A stretch of 15,112 nucleotides of DNA from an uncultured Rhizobiaceae group bacterium (GCA_937944075.1 CALDZZ010000041.1:1-15112); one strand, 5' to 3'. Shown: positions 1 through 8,083, counted from the first letter of the stretch. The notes: a model not told the origin generated them from the letters alone. Numbers and translations: made by a program.

Positions 1-582
1 TGGAGAACATTGAGTGAAGGTCTACCATTTGATCAGGGTCGTTCTAAAGATGACAATGTCAATCTGAAGTTCATCATCCTGCTGACAGATGGTAACAACT
101 TCTACTCCACCGATGGTGATTCAACACCAAACCAGTCAGCTTATGGTGCATGGGGTTATGCAAGGGATCGTAATCACCCTCTTAAACATGCTGTAAATGA
201 AAGTGTTTCTTATCATAACAGAATGGTTGATGGTTTGAGTGCATCTGATCTCTCAGGCACAATATACGCAGGAAGATCCTTTGATCTAACGCCGGAAAGT
301 AACAGTGACTTCGAGCTGATCATGAATGCGCATACTGCCCAGGCATGTGAAAACATCAAGAAAGACGGCATATCAATCTACACGATTGCCTACGACTTGA
401 GTGGCACGTCTCAATCAAACCCAACCAAGCAACTTATGGAAGCTTGCTCAGGTACTGGTGTTAAAGAAGGACGTGATGTTATCTCCGGTGTTCAATTCTA
501 CCATGATGCCGATGGCGCTAATCTGCAGGATACATTCGATGAAATTGCATCATCAATCTCTGCAATGCGAATTAGCCGATAA
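1..582 (+). CDS. TadG-like pilus assembly protein, C-terminal VWA domain part (5' end outside window)
   Basis: The frame is open from base 1, so the gene starts upstream; 193 C-terminal residues are present. The fragment holds the second half of a von Willebrand factor A fold: a hydrophobic strand followed by LLTDGNN (about residues 26-32), then a long loop, a Cys-containing helix (QACENIKKDGISIYTIAYDL), a second Cys (MEACSG) and a tail that ends SSISAMRISR. The WRTLSEG..PF..GR opening, the LTDG strand, the paired cysteines and the terminal (L/M)R(L/I)SR are typical of alphaproteobacterial TadG-related proteins, which are membrane-anchored, envelope-exposed partners of the Tad/Flp pilus system. 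The N-terminal TadE-like membrane segment and the metal-binding DxSxS motif would lie before the window. It is unrelated to the B12 genes and is closed off by the terminator just downstream. A generic VWA protein is the alternative. Confidence 0.8.
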   Translation, partial: WRTLSEGLPFDQGRSKDDNVNLKFIILLTDGNNFYSTDGDSTPNQSAYGAWGYARDRNHPLKHAVNESVSYHNRMVDGLSASDLSGTIYAGRSFDLTPESNSDFELIMNAHTAQACENIKKDGISIYTIAYDLSGTSQSNPTKQLMEACSGTGVKEGRDVISGVQFYHDADGANLQDTFDEIASSISAMRISR

Positions 583-602
583 GTCAGAACAGTAAATCAA
601 GG

Positions 603-633
603 AAAAAGCCCACTCTTCGAAGTGGGCTTTTTT
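603..633 (+). terminator. Rho-independent terminator after the TadG-like gene, probably bidirectional
   Basis: A perfect inverted repeat has arms 603-614 and 621-632. Its core is AGCCCACT paired with AGTGGGCT, the loop is CTTCGA, and A5 and T5 flanks are followed by more T. The A tract on the left becomes a T tract on the other strand, so the hairpin can also end the permease gene that stops at 637 on the minus strand. Confidence 0.9.
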
Positions 634-636
634 GTT

Positions 637-1524
637 TCATCCATATTTGGTTGAAACTGCAACGCTACCCACCACAATCAGACTGCCAATGATTTGAGTG
701 GCATTCATGGCTTCGCCAAACAAGGCCCATGTCATGGCAAAAGCGACGACCGGCACCAGAAAAAAAAGTGAGGCAACAGAAGTACTGTCCCCCTCCTTGA
801 TGAGATACATCAACAAGGCAACTGCTCCGATGGAAAGCACACAAACAAGCCAGGCCAAAGAGAGTACGGTATTGAGTGTCCATACAACAACTTGTTCTTC
901 CGTCATCAGCGACAAAAACAACATCAATATCCCTGCCCCCAGAAATTGCGCACTGGTTCCAACCCACAAATTGAGACTTGTTACACGATACTTCTGATAA
1001 ACCGACCCAATGCTGATACCCAAAGTTGCTACAAGCCCTGAAACAAGCGTTTCAAACGTTACACCAGGTATGGCAGTTGCAATGTCAAAATCGGGAAACA
1101 GAACAATGTAAATTCCAAAAAGCGAAGTTGCGAAAAAGACAGCCCTCAAGAAACTCAACCGTTCCCCCAAAACCAGCCAGGCAATAAAGGCTGTAAAAAA
1201 TGGTTGCAAGGCAACGATCAACGCAGAAATCCCGGCTGGCATCCCCCTGGAGACCGCATAAAAAACGCCTCCCAGGTAAAGACCGTGCATCAAGACACCT
1301 ACTATCATCGAATGGCCAAATTGCTTCCAGTCCGTATTCCTGGGCCTGACAAAAGCCAGAACAATCAAACTGAGTAAAATGAGGGCAATTGCAAACCGTA
1401 ATCCCAGAAAGGTAAATGGCTCTGCATCTGTCGTACCAAACCGGGCAGCGGGAAATCCCGTCGCCCAAAGAAATACAAATATGATCGGCGACAATCGTAT
1501 CAGTAGCTTTTTGGATTGCGCCAT
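637..1524 (-). CDS. DMT-superfamily (EamA) permease
   Basis: An inner-membrane protein of 295 residues with about ten hydrophobic segments in two tandem EamA repeats. The first repeat opens with the typical FLWATGFPAARFG motif. Further family features are the MPAGISALIVALQPFFTAFIAWLVLGERL segment region near the end of repeat 1 and SLFFLVPVVAFAMTWALFGE near the end of repeat 2. The substrate cannot be told; family members export or import amino acids and other small metabolites. I chose the ATG at 1524 (MAQSKK) because it gives the normal family length and places the first membrane helix about 10 residues in. The open frame runs back to a GTG at 1608, which would add 28 residues that resemble nothing in the family. 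It is divergent from cobT, and nothing in the sequence ties it to B12 synthesis. Confidence 0.85.
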   Translation of the reverse strand: MAQSKKLLIRLSPIIFVFLWATGFPAARFGTTDAEPFTFLGLRFAIALILLSLIVLAFVRPRNTDWKQFGHSMIVGVLMHGLYLGGVFYAVSRGMPAGISALIVALQPFFTAFIAWLVLGERLSFLRAVFFATSLFGIYIVLFPDFDIATAIPGVTFETLVSGLVATLGISIGSVYQKYRVTSLNLWVGTSAQFLGAGILMLFLSLMTEEQVVVWTLNTVLSLAWLVCVLSIGAVALLMYLIKEGDSTSVASLFFLVPVVAFAMTWALFGEAMNATQIIGSLIVVGSVAVSTKYG

Positions 1525-1654
1525 GGTTTTAACTTTCAAGAGTTTATCACGAGTATAAAGGGTAAATGACGTGTGTATTTCATAAAATGGCATATGGAAG
1601 ATACGCACAGCTTTCGATATACCTTTATCCTAGTGAAAAACACGGATTAAAGAT

Positions 1655-2677
1655 ATGTCTGAAGACGCCCAAAGAACAGAACGAATACAGCAAGCCATAG
1701 ACATAAAGACAAAGCCACCGGGATCCCTGGGAGCAATTGAAAAACTGGCGTTGCAAATGGCTGTTGCACAAAAGACGGACGAACCGGTAGCAGACCCTGC
1801 CCGCCTTTTATTGTTTGCAGGAGACCATGGACTGGTTGAAGAAGGGGTTTCCGCCTGGCCCAGCGAAGTTACGGCACAAATGGTATTGAACTTTTTGGCT
1901 GGTGGCGCTGCAGCCAATGTGTTTGCAAAGTCAAACAACATCGGTATTTCGGTCGTGGATGCGGGTGTGATGTCTGATCTGCCTGACCACCCTGATCTCT
2001 TCCGAGCGAATATCCGTAAAGGGACACGAAATGCCCTGAAGGAAAACGCCCTGACACTGGAAGAAGTGAGCGCTGCACTCGTCTTTGGAGAAGAACTAGC
2101 AAGCGATGAGGTTTCCGTGGGAACAAAGGTCGTGGCACTTGGCGAAATGGGCATCGGCAACACTTCATCTGCTGCACTGCTTGCACATGCAATTGAGGGA
2201 ATTTCCCTAGACTTGCTTACCGGACCTGGCGCAGGTCTTGATGGGGATGGCGTAAATCGCAAACTCGATATTCTAAGGAAAACCGCTGAACGTCGGCCAG
2301 GAAAACTGGAACCCATGGATGCCCTGTGTGCCTTTGGCGGTTTGGAAATTGCCTGCATGGCAGGTGCGCTTATTGGTGCTGCCCAGTCCAATGCCGTGGT
2401 ACTGGTAGACGGTTTCATTGCAACCTCAGCAGCCCTGTGCGCCTTGAGAATGCATCCCGAGCTTGAAGGCAATGTGGTTTATGCACACAAGTCCAAGGAG
2501 CCAGGTCACAAGGCAATGCTGGAGGCGCTGAACGCCTCGCCATTGCTCGATCTGGAATTACGCCTTGGAGAGGGCTCAGGTGCACTGCTTGCCTTCCCGC
2601 TTTTGCGCAATGCATGTGCCATGCTCAATGAGATGGCAACCTTTGAAAGTGCAGCCGTATCAGGCAAGCAAGAGTAA
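1655..2677 (+). CDS. cobT: Nicotinate-nucleotide:dimethylbenzimidazole phosphoribosyltransferase
   Basis: CobT (CobU in Pseudomonas naming) transfers phosphoribose from nicotinate mononucleotide to 5,6-dimethylbenzimidazole, giving alpha-ribazole 5'-phosphate for the B12 lower ligand. The 340-residue length fits the family. Visible hallmarks in order are KPPGSLGAIEKLA near the N-terminus, FAGDHGLVEEGVSAWPSEVT, GEMGIGNTSSAALL, LTGPGAGLDGDGVNRKL, CAFGGLEIACMAGA and LVDGFIATSAAL. LRLGEGSGA follows near the C-terminus; its Glu306 matches the position of the catalytic glutamate of the Salmonella enzyme. The ATG at 1655 has only a weak purine-rich stretch (TTAAAGA) upstream, but conservation begins soon after it. 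It is the first gene of a cobT-cobS-phosphatase unit, with cobS starting 5 bp past its stop. No riboswitch fits in the short upstream gap. Confidence 0.97.
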   Translation: MSEDAQRTERIQQAIDIKTKPPGSLGAIEKLALQMAVAQKTDEPVADPARLLLFAGDHGLVEEGVSAWPSEVTAQMVLNFLAGGAAANVFAKSNNIGISVVDAGVMSDLPDHPDLFRANIRKGTRNALKENALTLEEVSAALVFGEELASDEVSVGTKVVALGEMGIGNTSSAALLAHAIEGISLDLLTGPGAGLDGDGVNRKLDILRKTAERRPGKLEPMDALCAFGGLEIACMAGALIGAAQSNAVVLVDGFIATSAALCALRMHPELEGNVVYAHKSKEPGHKAMLEALNASPLLDLELRLGEGSGALLAFPLLRNACAMLNEMATFESAAVSGKQE

Positions 2678-2682
2678 CCTCA

Positions 2683-3438
2683 TTGGAAAAACACCTCACA
2701 AATCTCGCCCTCACGATTGCATTCCTGACGCGTGTTCCATTGCCAAAGCGCCTTGGAGACAAGATTTCTCATGATGCAAGTCTGGCTGAGGCTGCCGGTC
2801 TTTTTCCAGTTACAGGTTTTTTGATTGCAATACCGATTGCGCTTTTATGGTTTTGTACTTCCCTCATCTTGCCTGCAACTGTTGCAGCTGGCCTTGCGCT
2901 TGCGTTAAGCGTTTTGCTGACAGGTGGCTTGCATGAAGACGGGCTTGCTGATTGTGCCGATGGATTGGGGGCAACGCCAAAGCGTGAACGTGCCCTGGAA
3001 ATCATGCGCGACAGCCGCATCGGAACCTACGGTGCCATTGCTCTCGTATTTAGCATTGGATTACGCTGGGCAGCTCTGGCATCCTTTGCTCCCTTCGCAG
3101 GCGTACTGGCAATTTTGATTACAATGACTGCTTCGAGATCAGCAATGACAATAGCCATGCGATACTCATCCTATGCAAGAGAAGATGGCTTGGGCAAGCA
3201 GGCCAGCAACATGCCCTCTTCACAATTTTTGCTGGCTATGGGAATTGCAGTTCTTGTTGCAGCAGTTCTGGGTTGGCATTGGGGGCTTGCCGCGCTTGCA
3301 CTTGGGTTATCATCTTCCTGGCTCTTCCTCAAATATCTTGAAAAAAGACTGGGCGGCTACACGGGCGATGGTCTTGGGGCAATGGAACAAATAACTGGAA
3401 CTGTGATTTTGATTACCCTTGCAGGAGCCTGGTCATGA
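2683..3438 (+). CDS. cobS: Adenosylcobinamide-GDP ribazoletransferase (cobalamin synthase)
   Basis: CobS (CobV) is an inner-membrane enzyme that joins alpha-ribazole (or its 5'-phosphate) to adenosylcobinamide-GDP in the last assembly step of B12. It has 251 residues, the usual length. The signature GGLHEDGLADCADGLG lies at residues 81-96, followed by IMRDSRIGTYGAIAL (about 108-121), an RSAM helix, and GYTGDGLGAMEQIT near the C-terminus. Several hydrophobic helices separate these acidic, metal-binding segments. The start is a TTG at 2683 with an AGAG motif about 8 bp upstream (2671-2674). No in-frame ATG lies before the conserved LTRVPLP segment, so TTG is the best choice. Its last four bases are the ATGA overlap with the phosphatase gene, which suggests translational coupling. 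Confidence 0.95.
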   Translation: MEKHLTNLALTIAFLTRVPLPKRLGDKISHDASLAEAAGLFPVTGFLIAIPIALLWFCTSLILPATVAAGLALALSVLLTGGLHEDGLADCADGLGATPKRERALEIMRDSRIGTYGAIALVFSIGLRWAALASFAPFAGVLAILITMTASRSAMTIAMRYSSYAREDGLGKQASNMPSSQFLLAMGIAVLVAAVLGWHWGLAALALGLSSSWLFLKYLEKRLGGYTGDGLGAMEQITGTVILITLAGAWS

Positions 3439-3959
3439 TATTCTTACGCCACCCCACGCCTGATGTTCCAACCGGCACCTGCTATGGTCAAACAGATCTC
3501 GACATTGCAGATATTGGCCATTCTCAAATTGAAAACGCAATCAAGGTAACACCCGAGGTCAAGCGTGTTATCGCAAGTCCTGCCCTTAGATGTCGCAAGC
3601 TTGCAATCTCGATTGCCGCGCGTCACAACCTGGAACCAACCTATGATGAAAGATTATGGGAGATGCACATGGGGGAGTTTGAAGGCAAGCTTTGGGCAGA
3701 AATAGATCGTGAGAAATCTGAAAAATGGCTCGAAGACCCCATGAACAACGCCACGCCGGGCGGTGAAAGTTTTGCGCAAGTTCAGGCGCGTGTTCTTGAA
3801 GCCTTAAAGGAAGCAGACATGGATACTGCCATCGTGTGTCATGCAGGTGTTATCCGCGCCACACAAATGGCCTGGGAAGGTTTGACATTCAAAGAGGTTT
3901 TTGCCGCCATGCCTGCCTATGCCGAGCCAGTCAGAATAATACCGCCAGAACACCAGTGA
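3435..3959 (+). CDS. cobC: Histidine phosphatase, probable alpha-ribazole-5'-phosphate phosphatase
   Basis: A 174-residue member of the histidine (phosphoglycerate mutase-like) phosphatase family. In this setting it most likely removes the 5'-phosphate from alpha-ribazole phosphate or from adenosylcobalamin 5'-phosphate. Expected catalytic residues are visible: the R5-H6 pair in LRHP (His6 being the phospho-acceptor), Arg52 in ASPALRC, Glu76 in DERLWEMHMGEFEG, and His136 in VCHAGVIRA. The motif is RHP rather than the textbook RHG, a variant I associate with cobalamin-linked members in proteobacteria. It overlaps cobS by 4 bp (ATGA). Its last 29 bp also overlap the 3' end of the convergent cobD gene. 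The symbol follows the Salmonella name; it is distinct from the aminotransferase called CobC in aerobic-pathway naming at 4924-5919. Confidence 0.85.
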   Translation: MIFLRHPTPDVPTGTCYGQTDLDIADIGHSQIENAIKVTPEVKRVIASPALRCRKLAISIAARHNLEPTYDERLWEMHMGEFEGKLWAEIDREKSEKWLEDPMNNATPGGESFAQVQARVLEALKEADMDTAIVCHAGVIRATQMAWEGLTFKEVFAAMPAYAEPVRIIPPEHQ

Positions 3960-4893
3960 CAAACCATAACGAAAAACAAGAGAGTGCAAAAACGCGCAAG
4001 CTTATATCAATGTCTTCTGCGCTCAAATCGGATTTACCAGAGCTATTGAGATAGGCTTGTTGAACAATTTCATCAGGATAAACACGAGGGCCGCCAAGTG
4101 CGATATTTGTTCCCCCAGCCATTGCAGCTTCTGGCCAGCCCGCATTGGGGGAGCGATGAAGACCGGAATCCTGCAATGCAGTTACAAGTGAGGCCTTGAA
4201 GGCATTCACGCCGTTTAACATGCCTGCACCTGCTGCAATCAAAACAGAAGAAATTCTTGCCGGTACCCAGTTTGCAAGATCATCAACTTGCGCTGCAACC
4301 CTACCAAACCACAAATACTTCTCATTGCGATAGGCAATCATGGAGTCTGCTGTATTGATAATCTTGTAAACAAATATACCAGGCAGTCCAAAAACCATAT
4401 ACCAGAAGGCTGGCGCTACGACGCCATCTGAAAAATTCTCTGCAAGACTTTCAATTGCCGCCCGACTCACACCCGCTTCATCGAGACTTCCCGGATCACG
4501 CCCAACAATCATGGAAACCGCGTTTCGTCCGCCTTCAAGCCCATCGCGTTTCAGACCTTTTGAAACCGCATCAACATGATCCGCCAGGCTTTTTTGCGCC
4601 AGTAACACAAAGACCAGAAACAGCTCGACCCCCAAACCAAGCCAACCCAGATTATCAATGAGAGCCTCAGTCAGAAATGCAGCAATAAGACTGGTAAGCA
4701 AAAGCAGGACAACGGCAAACGCCCCTTTTCGATATTGCGTGTCTTCGCTGTCGCCAGATCGGTTCAACCGTTTGTCTGCAAATGAAACAGCCTTGCCAAA
4801 CAGCACAATTGGATGCGGCAAACGCGACCACAGGAACTCTGGTTCACCAAAATACCAATCCAGAACAAGCGCTATCAAAAGAATATAAATCAT
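3931..4893 (-). CDS. cobD: Adenosylcobinamide-phosphate synthase (CobD/CbiB)
   Basis: An inner-membrane enzyme of 320 residues, normal for the family. It attaches the (R)-1-amino-2-propanol (phosphate) arm to adenosylcobyric acid to give adenosylcobinamide (phosphate). Visible signatures are LDWYFGEP...RLPHPIVLFG at the N-terminus, RNAVSMIVGRDPGSLDEAGVSRAAIESLAENFSDGVVAPAFWY in mid-protein (named here as a region of successive motifs), NTADSMIAYRNEKYLWFGRVAAQVDD, and SPNAGWPEAAMAGG near the C-terminus. It is the last gene of the minus-strand cobA-cobB-cobC-cobD unit. The gap to the cobC aminotransferase is 30 bp, the largest in that unit. It pairs functionally with cobC, which makes the arm it attaches. 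Its 3' end overlaps the phosphatase gene on the other strand. Confidence 0.96.
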   Translation of the reverse strand: MIYILLIALVLDWYFGEPEFLWSRLPHPIVLFGKAVSFADKRLNRSGDSEDTQYRKGAFAVVLLLLTSLIAAFLTEALIDNLGWLGLGVELFLVFVLLAQKSLADHVDAVSKGLKRDGLEGGRNAVSMIVGRDPGSLDEAGVSRAAIESLAENFSDGVVAPAFWYMVFGLPGIFVYKIINTADSMIAYRNEKYLWFGRVAAQVDDLANWVPARISSVLIAAGAGMLNGVNAFKASLVTALQDSGLHRSPNAGWPEAAMAGGTNIALGGPRVYPDEIVQQAYLNSSGKSDLSAEDIDISLRVFALSCFSLWFVTGVLAVLF

Positions 4894-4923
4894 ATCAGAA
4901 ATGCTGCCTACAAACGGATTTAT

Positions 4924-5919
4924 TCATGCAAATTTTTTCAAGGCAAATGCCAGGCGTTCGAGCGCATCCATATCCTTGCAAAGGCCAAAGCGCAAACGAT
5001 TACGCCTTTTGGGAAAAGAGCGAACCAATATCTGTTGCTGTAACAAACCCTGATGGATAGCAGCGCTGCTTGAACTTTCAAATTCCATGAAAAGCCCGGC
5101 ATTTCCGACTTGTTTCAACCCGCAAACCTCAAGCACTTCAGCCTGGCTTTTGGAATGTTGTTCAATCTCCATACGGGTTTTTCTAATCCAGTCACCATCT
5201 TTCATGGCAATCGCACCAATTTGCAGCGCGGGGCCTGAAACACGCCACGGCCCCAACTTTTCTTTCAGAATTTGTGCAATGCCACGGTTGCAAACCGCAA
5301 AGCCAAGCCGTAATCCGGCAAGGCCAAAAAATTTTCCAAATGATCGTAATATGATGATGTTATCGGTCATTTCCGGAACCAGGGAAAGCTCTGGCATGAC
5401 ATCGCAAAATGCCTCATCAACAATTAAAAAACCTGATTTTTTAGCCAGCGCATCTGCTGCTTTAAGCAGTTCTTCGGGATGGTGACGAAACCCAGTCGGA
5501 TTATTGGGGTTAACAACGACGACTATCTCTGCCAGCTTTACAGCCTTTGAAAGCGTATCAGATCTAGATACCTGCCTTGATGCCTTCTCCCAACTATGCG
5601 CATGCTCTTCATAGGAAGGGGAAACGACAGCAATCGTTTTATGCGCCAAAACATCCGGTAAAAGTTGAATGAATGCTTGTGTGCCATTCCCGGCGACAAC
5701 ATGCCTTTCAGATTGAACGTTATAATATTGTCTTGAAGCCGCTTCCAGCGCTTGTTCCGCAGACTCATCGGGCAGTCTTTCCCAGCATTCAGGCGGCAAC
5801 TCAGGCACCAGATACGGGTTCGGGTTAATACCGGTTGAAAGGTCAAGCCATTCCTCTCGGAGACCGCCATATTCGGCCATGGCTGCATCGAGCCGCCCAC
5901 CATGTAAAATATTGGTCAT
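4924..5919 (-). CDS. cobC: Threonine-phosphate decarboxylase-type aminotransferase CobC
   Basis: A class I/II PLP-dependent enzyme of 331 residues that by family decarboxylates L-threonine O-3-phosphate to (R)-1-amino-2-propanol O-2-phosphate, the linker of B12. It shows the family start HGGRLDAAMAEYGG...WLDLSTGINPNPY, then a PLP-phosphate cup GNGTQAFIQ (about 77-85), VVNPNNPTG (about 135-143), IVDEAFCD (about 166-173) and the Schiff-base lysine Lys196 in RSFGKFFGLAGLRLGF. The closest alternative is histidinol-phosphate aminotransferase, but the N-terminal HGG segment and the context argue for CobC. Its start lies 2 bp after the cobB stop. No threonine kinase (PduX or BluE type) is visible in the window, so the phosphothreonine source must be encoded elsewhere. 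Confidence 0.94.
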   Translation of the reverse strand: MTNILHGGRLDAAMAEYGGLREEWLDLSTGINPNPYLVPELPPECWERLPDESAEQALEAASRQYYNVQSERHVVAGNGTQAFIQLLPDVLAHKTIAVVSPSYEEHAHSWEKASRQVSRSDTLSKAVKLAEIVVVVNPNNPTGFRHHPEELLKAADALAKKSGFLIVDEAFCDVMPELSLVPEMTDNIIILRSFGKFFGLAGLRLGFAVCNRGIAQILKEKLGPWRVSGPALQIGAIAMKDGDWIRKTRMEIEQHSKSQAEVLEVCGLKQVGNAGLFMEFESSSSAAIHQGLLQQQILVRSFPKRRNRLRFGLCKDMDALERLAFALKKFA

Positions 5920-5921
5920 GA

Positions 5922-7214
5922 TTAACGTCCGTCAATCACATGCATGTAGGAACCCATGATATTGCCATCACGAAGTCCGGCATTGCCTAAATCCTCACCC
6001 AGCGCATCCTTTACCGTGAAAAGAGGCTCGCCTTCTTCCTTGAGAGCGCTTGTATAATGGAACTCATGTCCGTTCAGTTCCTCACCAAGTACAAACCCTT
6101 CGCCACTGATGGAACGGTATCCAAGATGCAGTTTTTTCTGCTCAAAGCTTGTTTCAAGTTTTAACAGACCAGCCATTGCATGGGATTTGCCCTCAGCATC
6201 AACGATGCCCTCTCCCAGTACCATATAGCCGCCACACTCACCGTAGATGAGCGTTTCCCGGTCACGGGCGATTGCCATGGCAAACTTGAAATCTTCAGCT
6301 GCTGCAAGTTTCCCGGCATAGAGTTCAGGATATCCCCCAGGCAGATAAATCGCACTAACCCCGGTTTGTGGCGCCTGATTGGCCAAGGGAGAGAAAAACG
6401 AAATGGTGGCACCCTGCTGGCGCCAGTCTTCTAACAAGTGGGGATAAATAAAGGAAAATGCCTCGTCCTGCGCAATCGCAATGCTTTGCCCAAGTGGTGG
6501 GAGCATGGAGCCTTGGCGTTTTCTTTCCTTTACGGGAACAAAGCACGCTGCCACTGCATCCAGATCACAGGTTTTGCTCAAGGTAACAGCAGCCTGTTTG
6601 ATAAAAGCCTCGATATCCTGTGTTTCACCAGCCTGAACAAGACCCAGATGACGCTCAGGCAATAGAAAACTCTCATCGCGCGGGATTACACCCAATACAT
6701 TGACGTTGATTGCTTCCAGCGCATTAACCAGCATGTTCTTGTGTCGTGCACTTCCAACCTTGTTGAGAATGACACCAGCAAGTTTTACCTTTTCATCATG
6801 ATCCCGAAATCCCCTGACCAGCGCAGCAATGGAGTGCGATTGTTTTGCAGCATCAACAATCAGGATAACAGGAACACCAAGAGCCTTTGAAAGTTCGGCG
6901 GCAGAACCGGAACCATCCACTGCGCCGTCATAAAGGCCCATCATTCCCTCAACCAGCAAATGCGTTCCCTCCTGCCTTTGGGCAAGGGCTGAAAACCTGG
7001 GAGGGGTCATTGCCCACGGATCAAGATTGACCGAGGCATATCCGCTGGCGATTGCATGAAAGGCAGGATCAATATAGTCGGGACCGGCTTTTGCAGAGGC
7101 GATATCCACTCCCCTGTCCTTTAAAGCTCTCAATAACGCCAGGGTAAGCACAGTTTTGCCACTGCCTGATGCAGGCGCTGCTATCAATAGCCCTTGTTTA
7201 GATTGTTTGCTCAT
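5922..7214 (-). CDS. cobB: Cobyrinate (hydrogenobyrinate) a,c-diamide synthase
   Basis: An ATP- and glutamine-dependent amidotransferase of 430 residues that converts the a and c acetate side chains of (hydrogeno)cobyrinic acid to amides. The N-terminal half is a dethiobiotin-synthetase-like ATPase with P-loop APASGSGKT (Lys20) and the substrate segment AKAGPDYIDPAFH (about 41-53). VEGMMGLYDG (about 88-97) and ILNKVGSARHK follow. The C-terminal half is a class I glutamine amidotransferase domain with YLPGGYPELYA (about 290-300), nucleophile Cys327 in GECGGYMVLG, and His383/His386 in NGHEFHYTS. The family covers both aerobic CobB and anaerobic CbiA; sequence alone does not separate them here. 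It overlaps the cobA stop by 4 bp (ATGA) and is followed after 2 bp by cobC. Confidence 0.96.
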   Translation of the reverse strand: MSKQSKQGLLIAAPASGSGKTVLTLALLRALKDRGVDIASAKAGPDYIDPAFHAIASGYASVNLDPWAMTPPRFSALAQRQEGTHLLVEGMMGLYDGAVDGSGSAAELSKALGVPVILIVDAAKQSHSIAALVRGFRDHDEKVKLAGVILNKVGSARHKNMLVNALEAINVNVLGVIPRDESFLLPERHLGLVQAGETQDIEAFIKQAAVTLSKTCDLDAVAACFVPVKERKRQGSMLPPLGQSIAIAQDEAFSFIYPHLLEDWRQQGATISFFSPLANQAPQTGVSAIYLPGGYPELYAGKLAAAEDFKFAMAIARDRETLIYGECGGYMVLGEGIVDAEGKSHAMAGLLKLETSFEQKKLHLGYRSISGEGFVLGEELNGHEFHYTSALKEEGEPLFTVKDALGEDLGNAGLRDGNIMGSYMHVIDGR

Positions 7215-8056
7215 CCAACTTCTTGGGTAATATTTCTGCCGAGTGGGTCTTTTTCAAGTATCTTACCATCCAGTGCGCCTAACCAGTCAAGCGCAGAACG
7301 CAATCTGACAGCTTCCCCAACCACAACAATTGCAGGTGGCTTGATATCCGTCTTGGCCAAATCCTCAAGCGAGGAACCAATCGTTGTCTCAAGAACACGC
7401 TGGCGATCGGTTGTTGCCTCACAAACAAAAGCCATGGGCTGATGGGGAGAGCGTCCTGCAGCGAGAAACCGGTCGCGAATATTCGCCCAATGCTTCATCG
7501 CCATATACATGACCACAACAGGAGACCCCTTTGAAACACTTTCCCAATCAACCGAATCCGGCACCACGCCAGAAGCATCATGACCCGTTAAGAATGTAAC
7601 GGAGTGATTGATATCACGGTGCGTGACCGGAATACCGGCATATGCCAAGCCACCAATACCCGCAGAAATGCCTGGAACAATCCGAAACGGCACTTCATAT
7701 TCAACAAGTGTCAGCGCTTCTTCACCACCCCGTCCAAATACAAACGGATCACCACCCTTGAGACGAAGTACGCGTTTGTTCTGTCTGGCAAAGTCCACCA
7801 GCTTCAGAGATATATCACGTTGTTTGGGGGACGGCTTCCCCCCGCGTTTGCCCGCATAATGCAAAACCACGGTCTCGCTTGCCAGATCCAGTATGGCATC
7901 ATTGACCAGTGCATCATAAACAATCACATCAGCCTGACGTATGGCATTTGCAGCATGTAAAGTGAGCAATCCGGGATCTCCCGGCCCTGCTCCCACAAGC
8001 CAAACATGCCCTTTTTCAAAGGCTGGCAGTTCAGACATGAAATCACGCTTTTTCAT
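7211..8056 (-). CDS. cobA: Uroporphyrinogen-III C-methyltransferase
   Basis: A SAM-dependent methyltransferase that methylates C2 and C7 of uroporphyrinogen III to give precorrin-2, the entry step into corrin (and sirohaem) synthesis. From the ATG at 8056 it has 281 residues, as expected for a stand-alone CobA; no CysG-like oxidase/chelatase domain is fused. Motifs are VWLVGAGPGDPGLLTL (about 18-33), VIVYDALV (about 44-51), VLRLKGGDPFVFGRGGEE (about 96-113), the VPGISAGIGGLAYAGIPVTHRD stretch (about 127-148) and TGHD. I chose 8056 because an AGGTGA-like sequence sits about 11 bp upstream and conservation begins close by. An internal ATG at 8038 is possible. The frame is open to 8275, but that extension would run inside cbiD. 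It is the first gene of the cobA-cobB-cobC-cobD unit and is divergent from cbiD. Confidence 0.96.
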   Translation of the reverse strand: MKKRDFMSELPAFEKGHVWLVGAGPGDPGLLTLHAANAIRQADVIVYDALVNDAILDLASETVVLHYAGKRGGKPSPKQRDISLKLVDFARQNKRVLRLKGGDPFVFGRGGEEALTLVEYEVPFRIVPGISAGIGGLAYAGIPVTHRDINHSVTFLTGHDASGVVPDSVDWESVSKGSPVVVMYMAMKHWANIRDRFLAAGRSPHQPMAFVCEATTDRQRVLETTIGSSLEDLAKTDIKPPAIVVVGEAVRLRSALDWLGALDGKILEKDPLGRNITQEVG

Positions 8057-8083
8057 TCTATCAATTTCACCTATAACAGTTCC

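Noticed and set aside
637..1608. Longer form of the first permease from a GTG at 1608
   Set aside because: The 28 added residues precede a normal family N-terminus; the ATG at 1524 gives the expected length.
1525..1654. Possible riboswitch or strong promoter between the first permease and cobT
   Set aside because: The gap is too short for a cobalamin riboswitch; A/T-rich boxes such as TATAAA are present but none has a well-spaced partner.
1630..2472. 280-residue open frame on the minus strand opposite cobT
   Set aside because: It is rich in Ser/Ala/Pro with no family motifs and lies wholly antisense to a clear cobT; it is a codon-bias shadow.
3435..5919. Two genes that both carry the name cobC
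   Set aside because: Not a duplication: the first is the Salmonella-named phosphatase and the second is the aerobic-pathway-named PLP enzyme; the clash is only one of nomenclature.
8006..8083. N-terminal extension of cbiD from 8006
   Set aside because: The extra 26 residues lie within cobA coding sequence and CbiD proteins normally begin shortly before the GWTTG motif.
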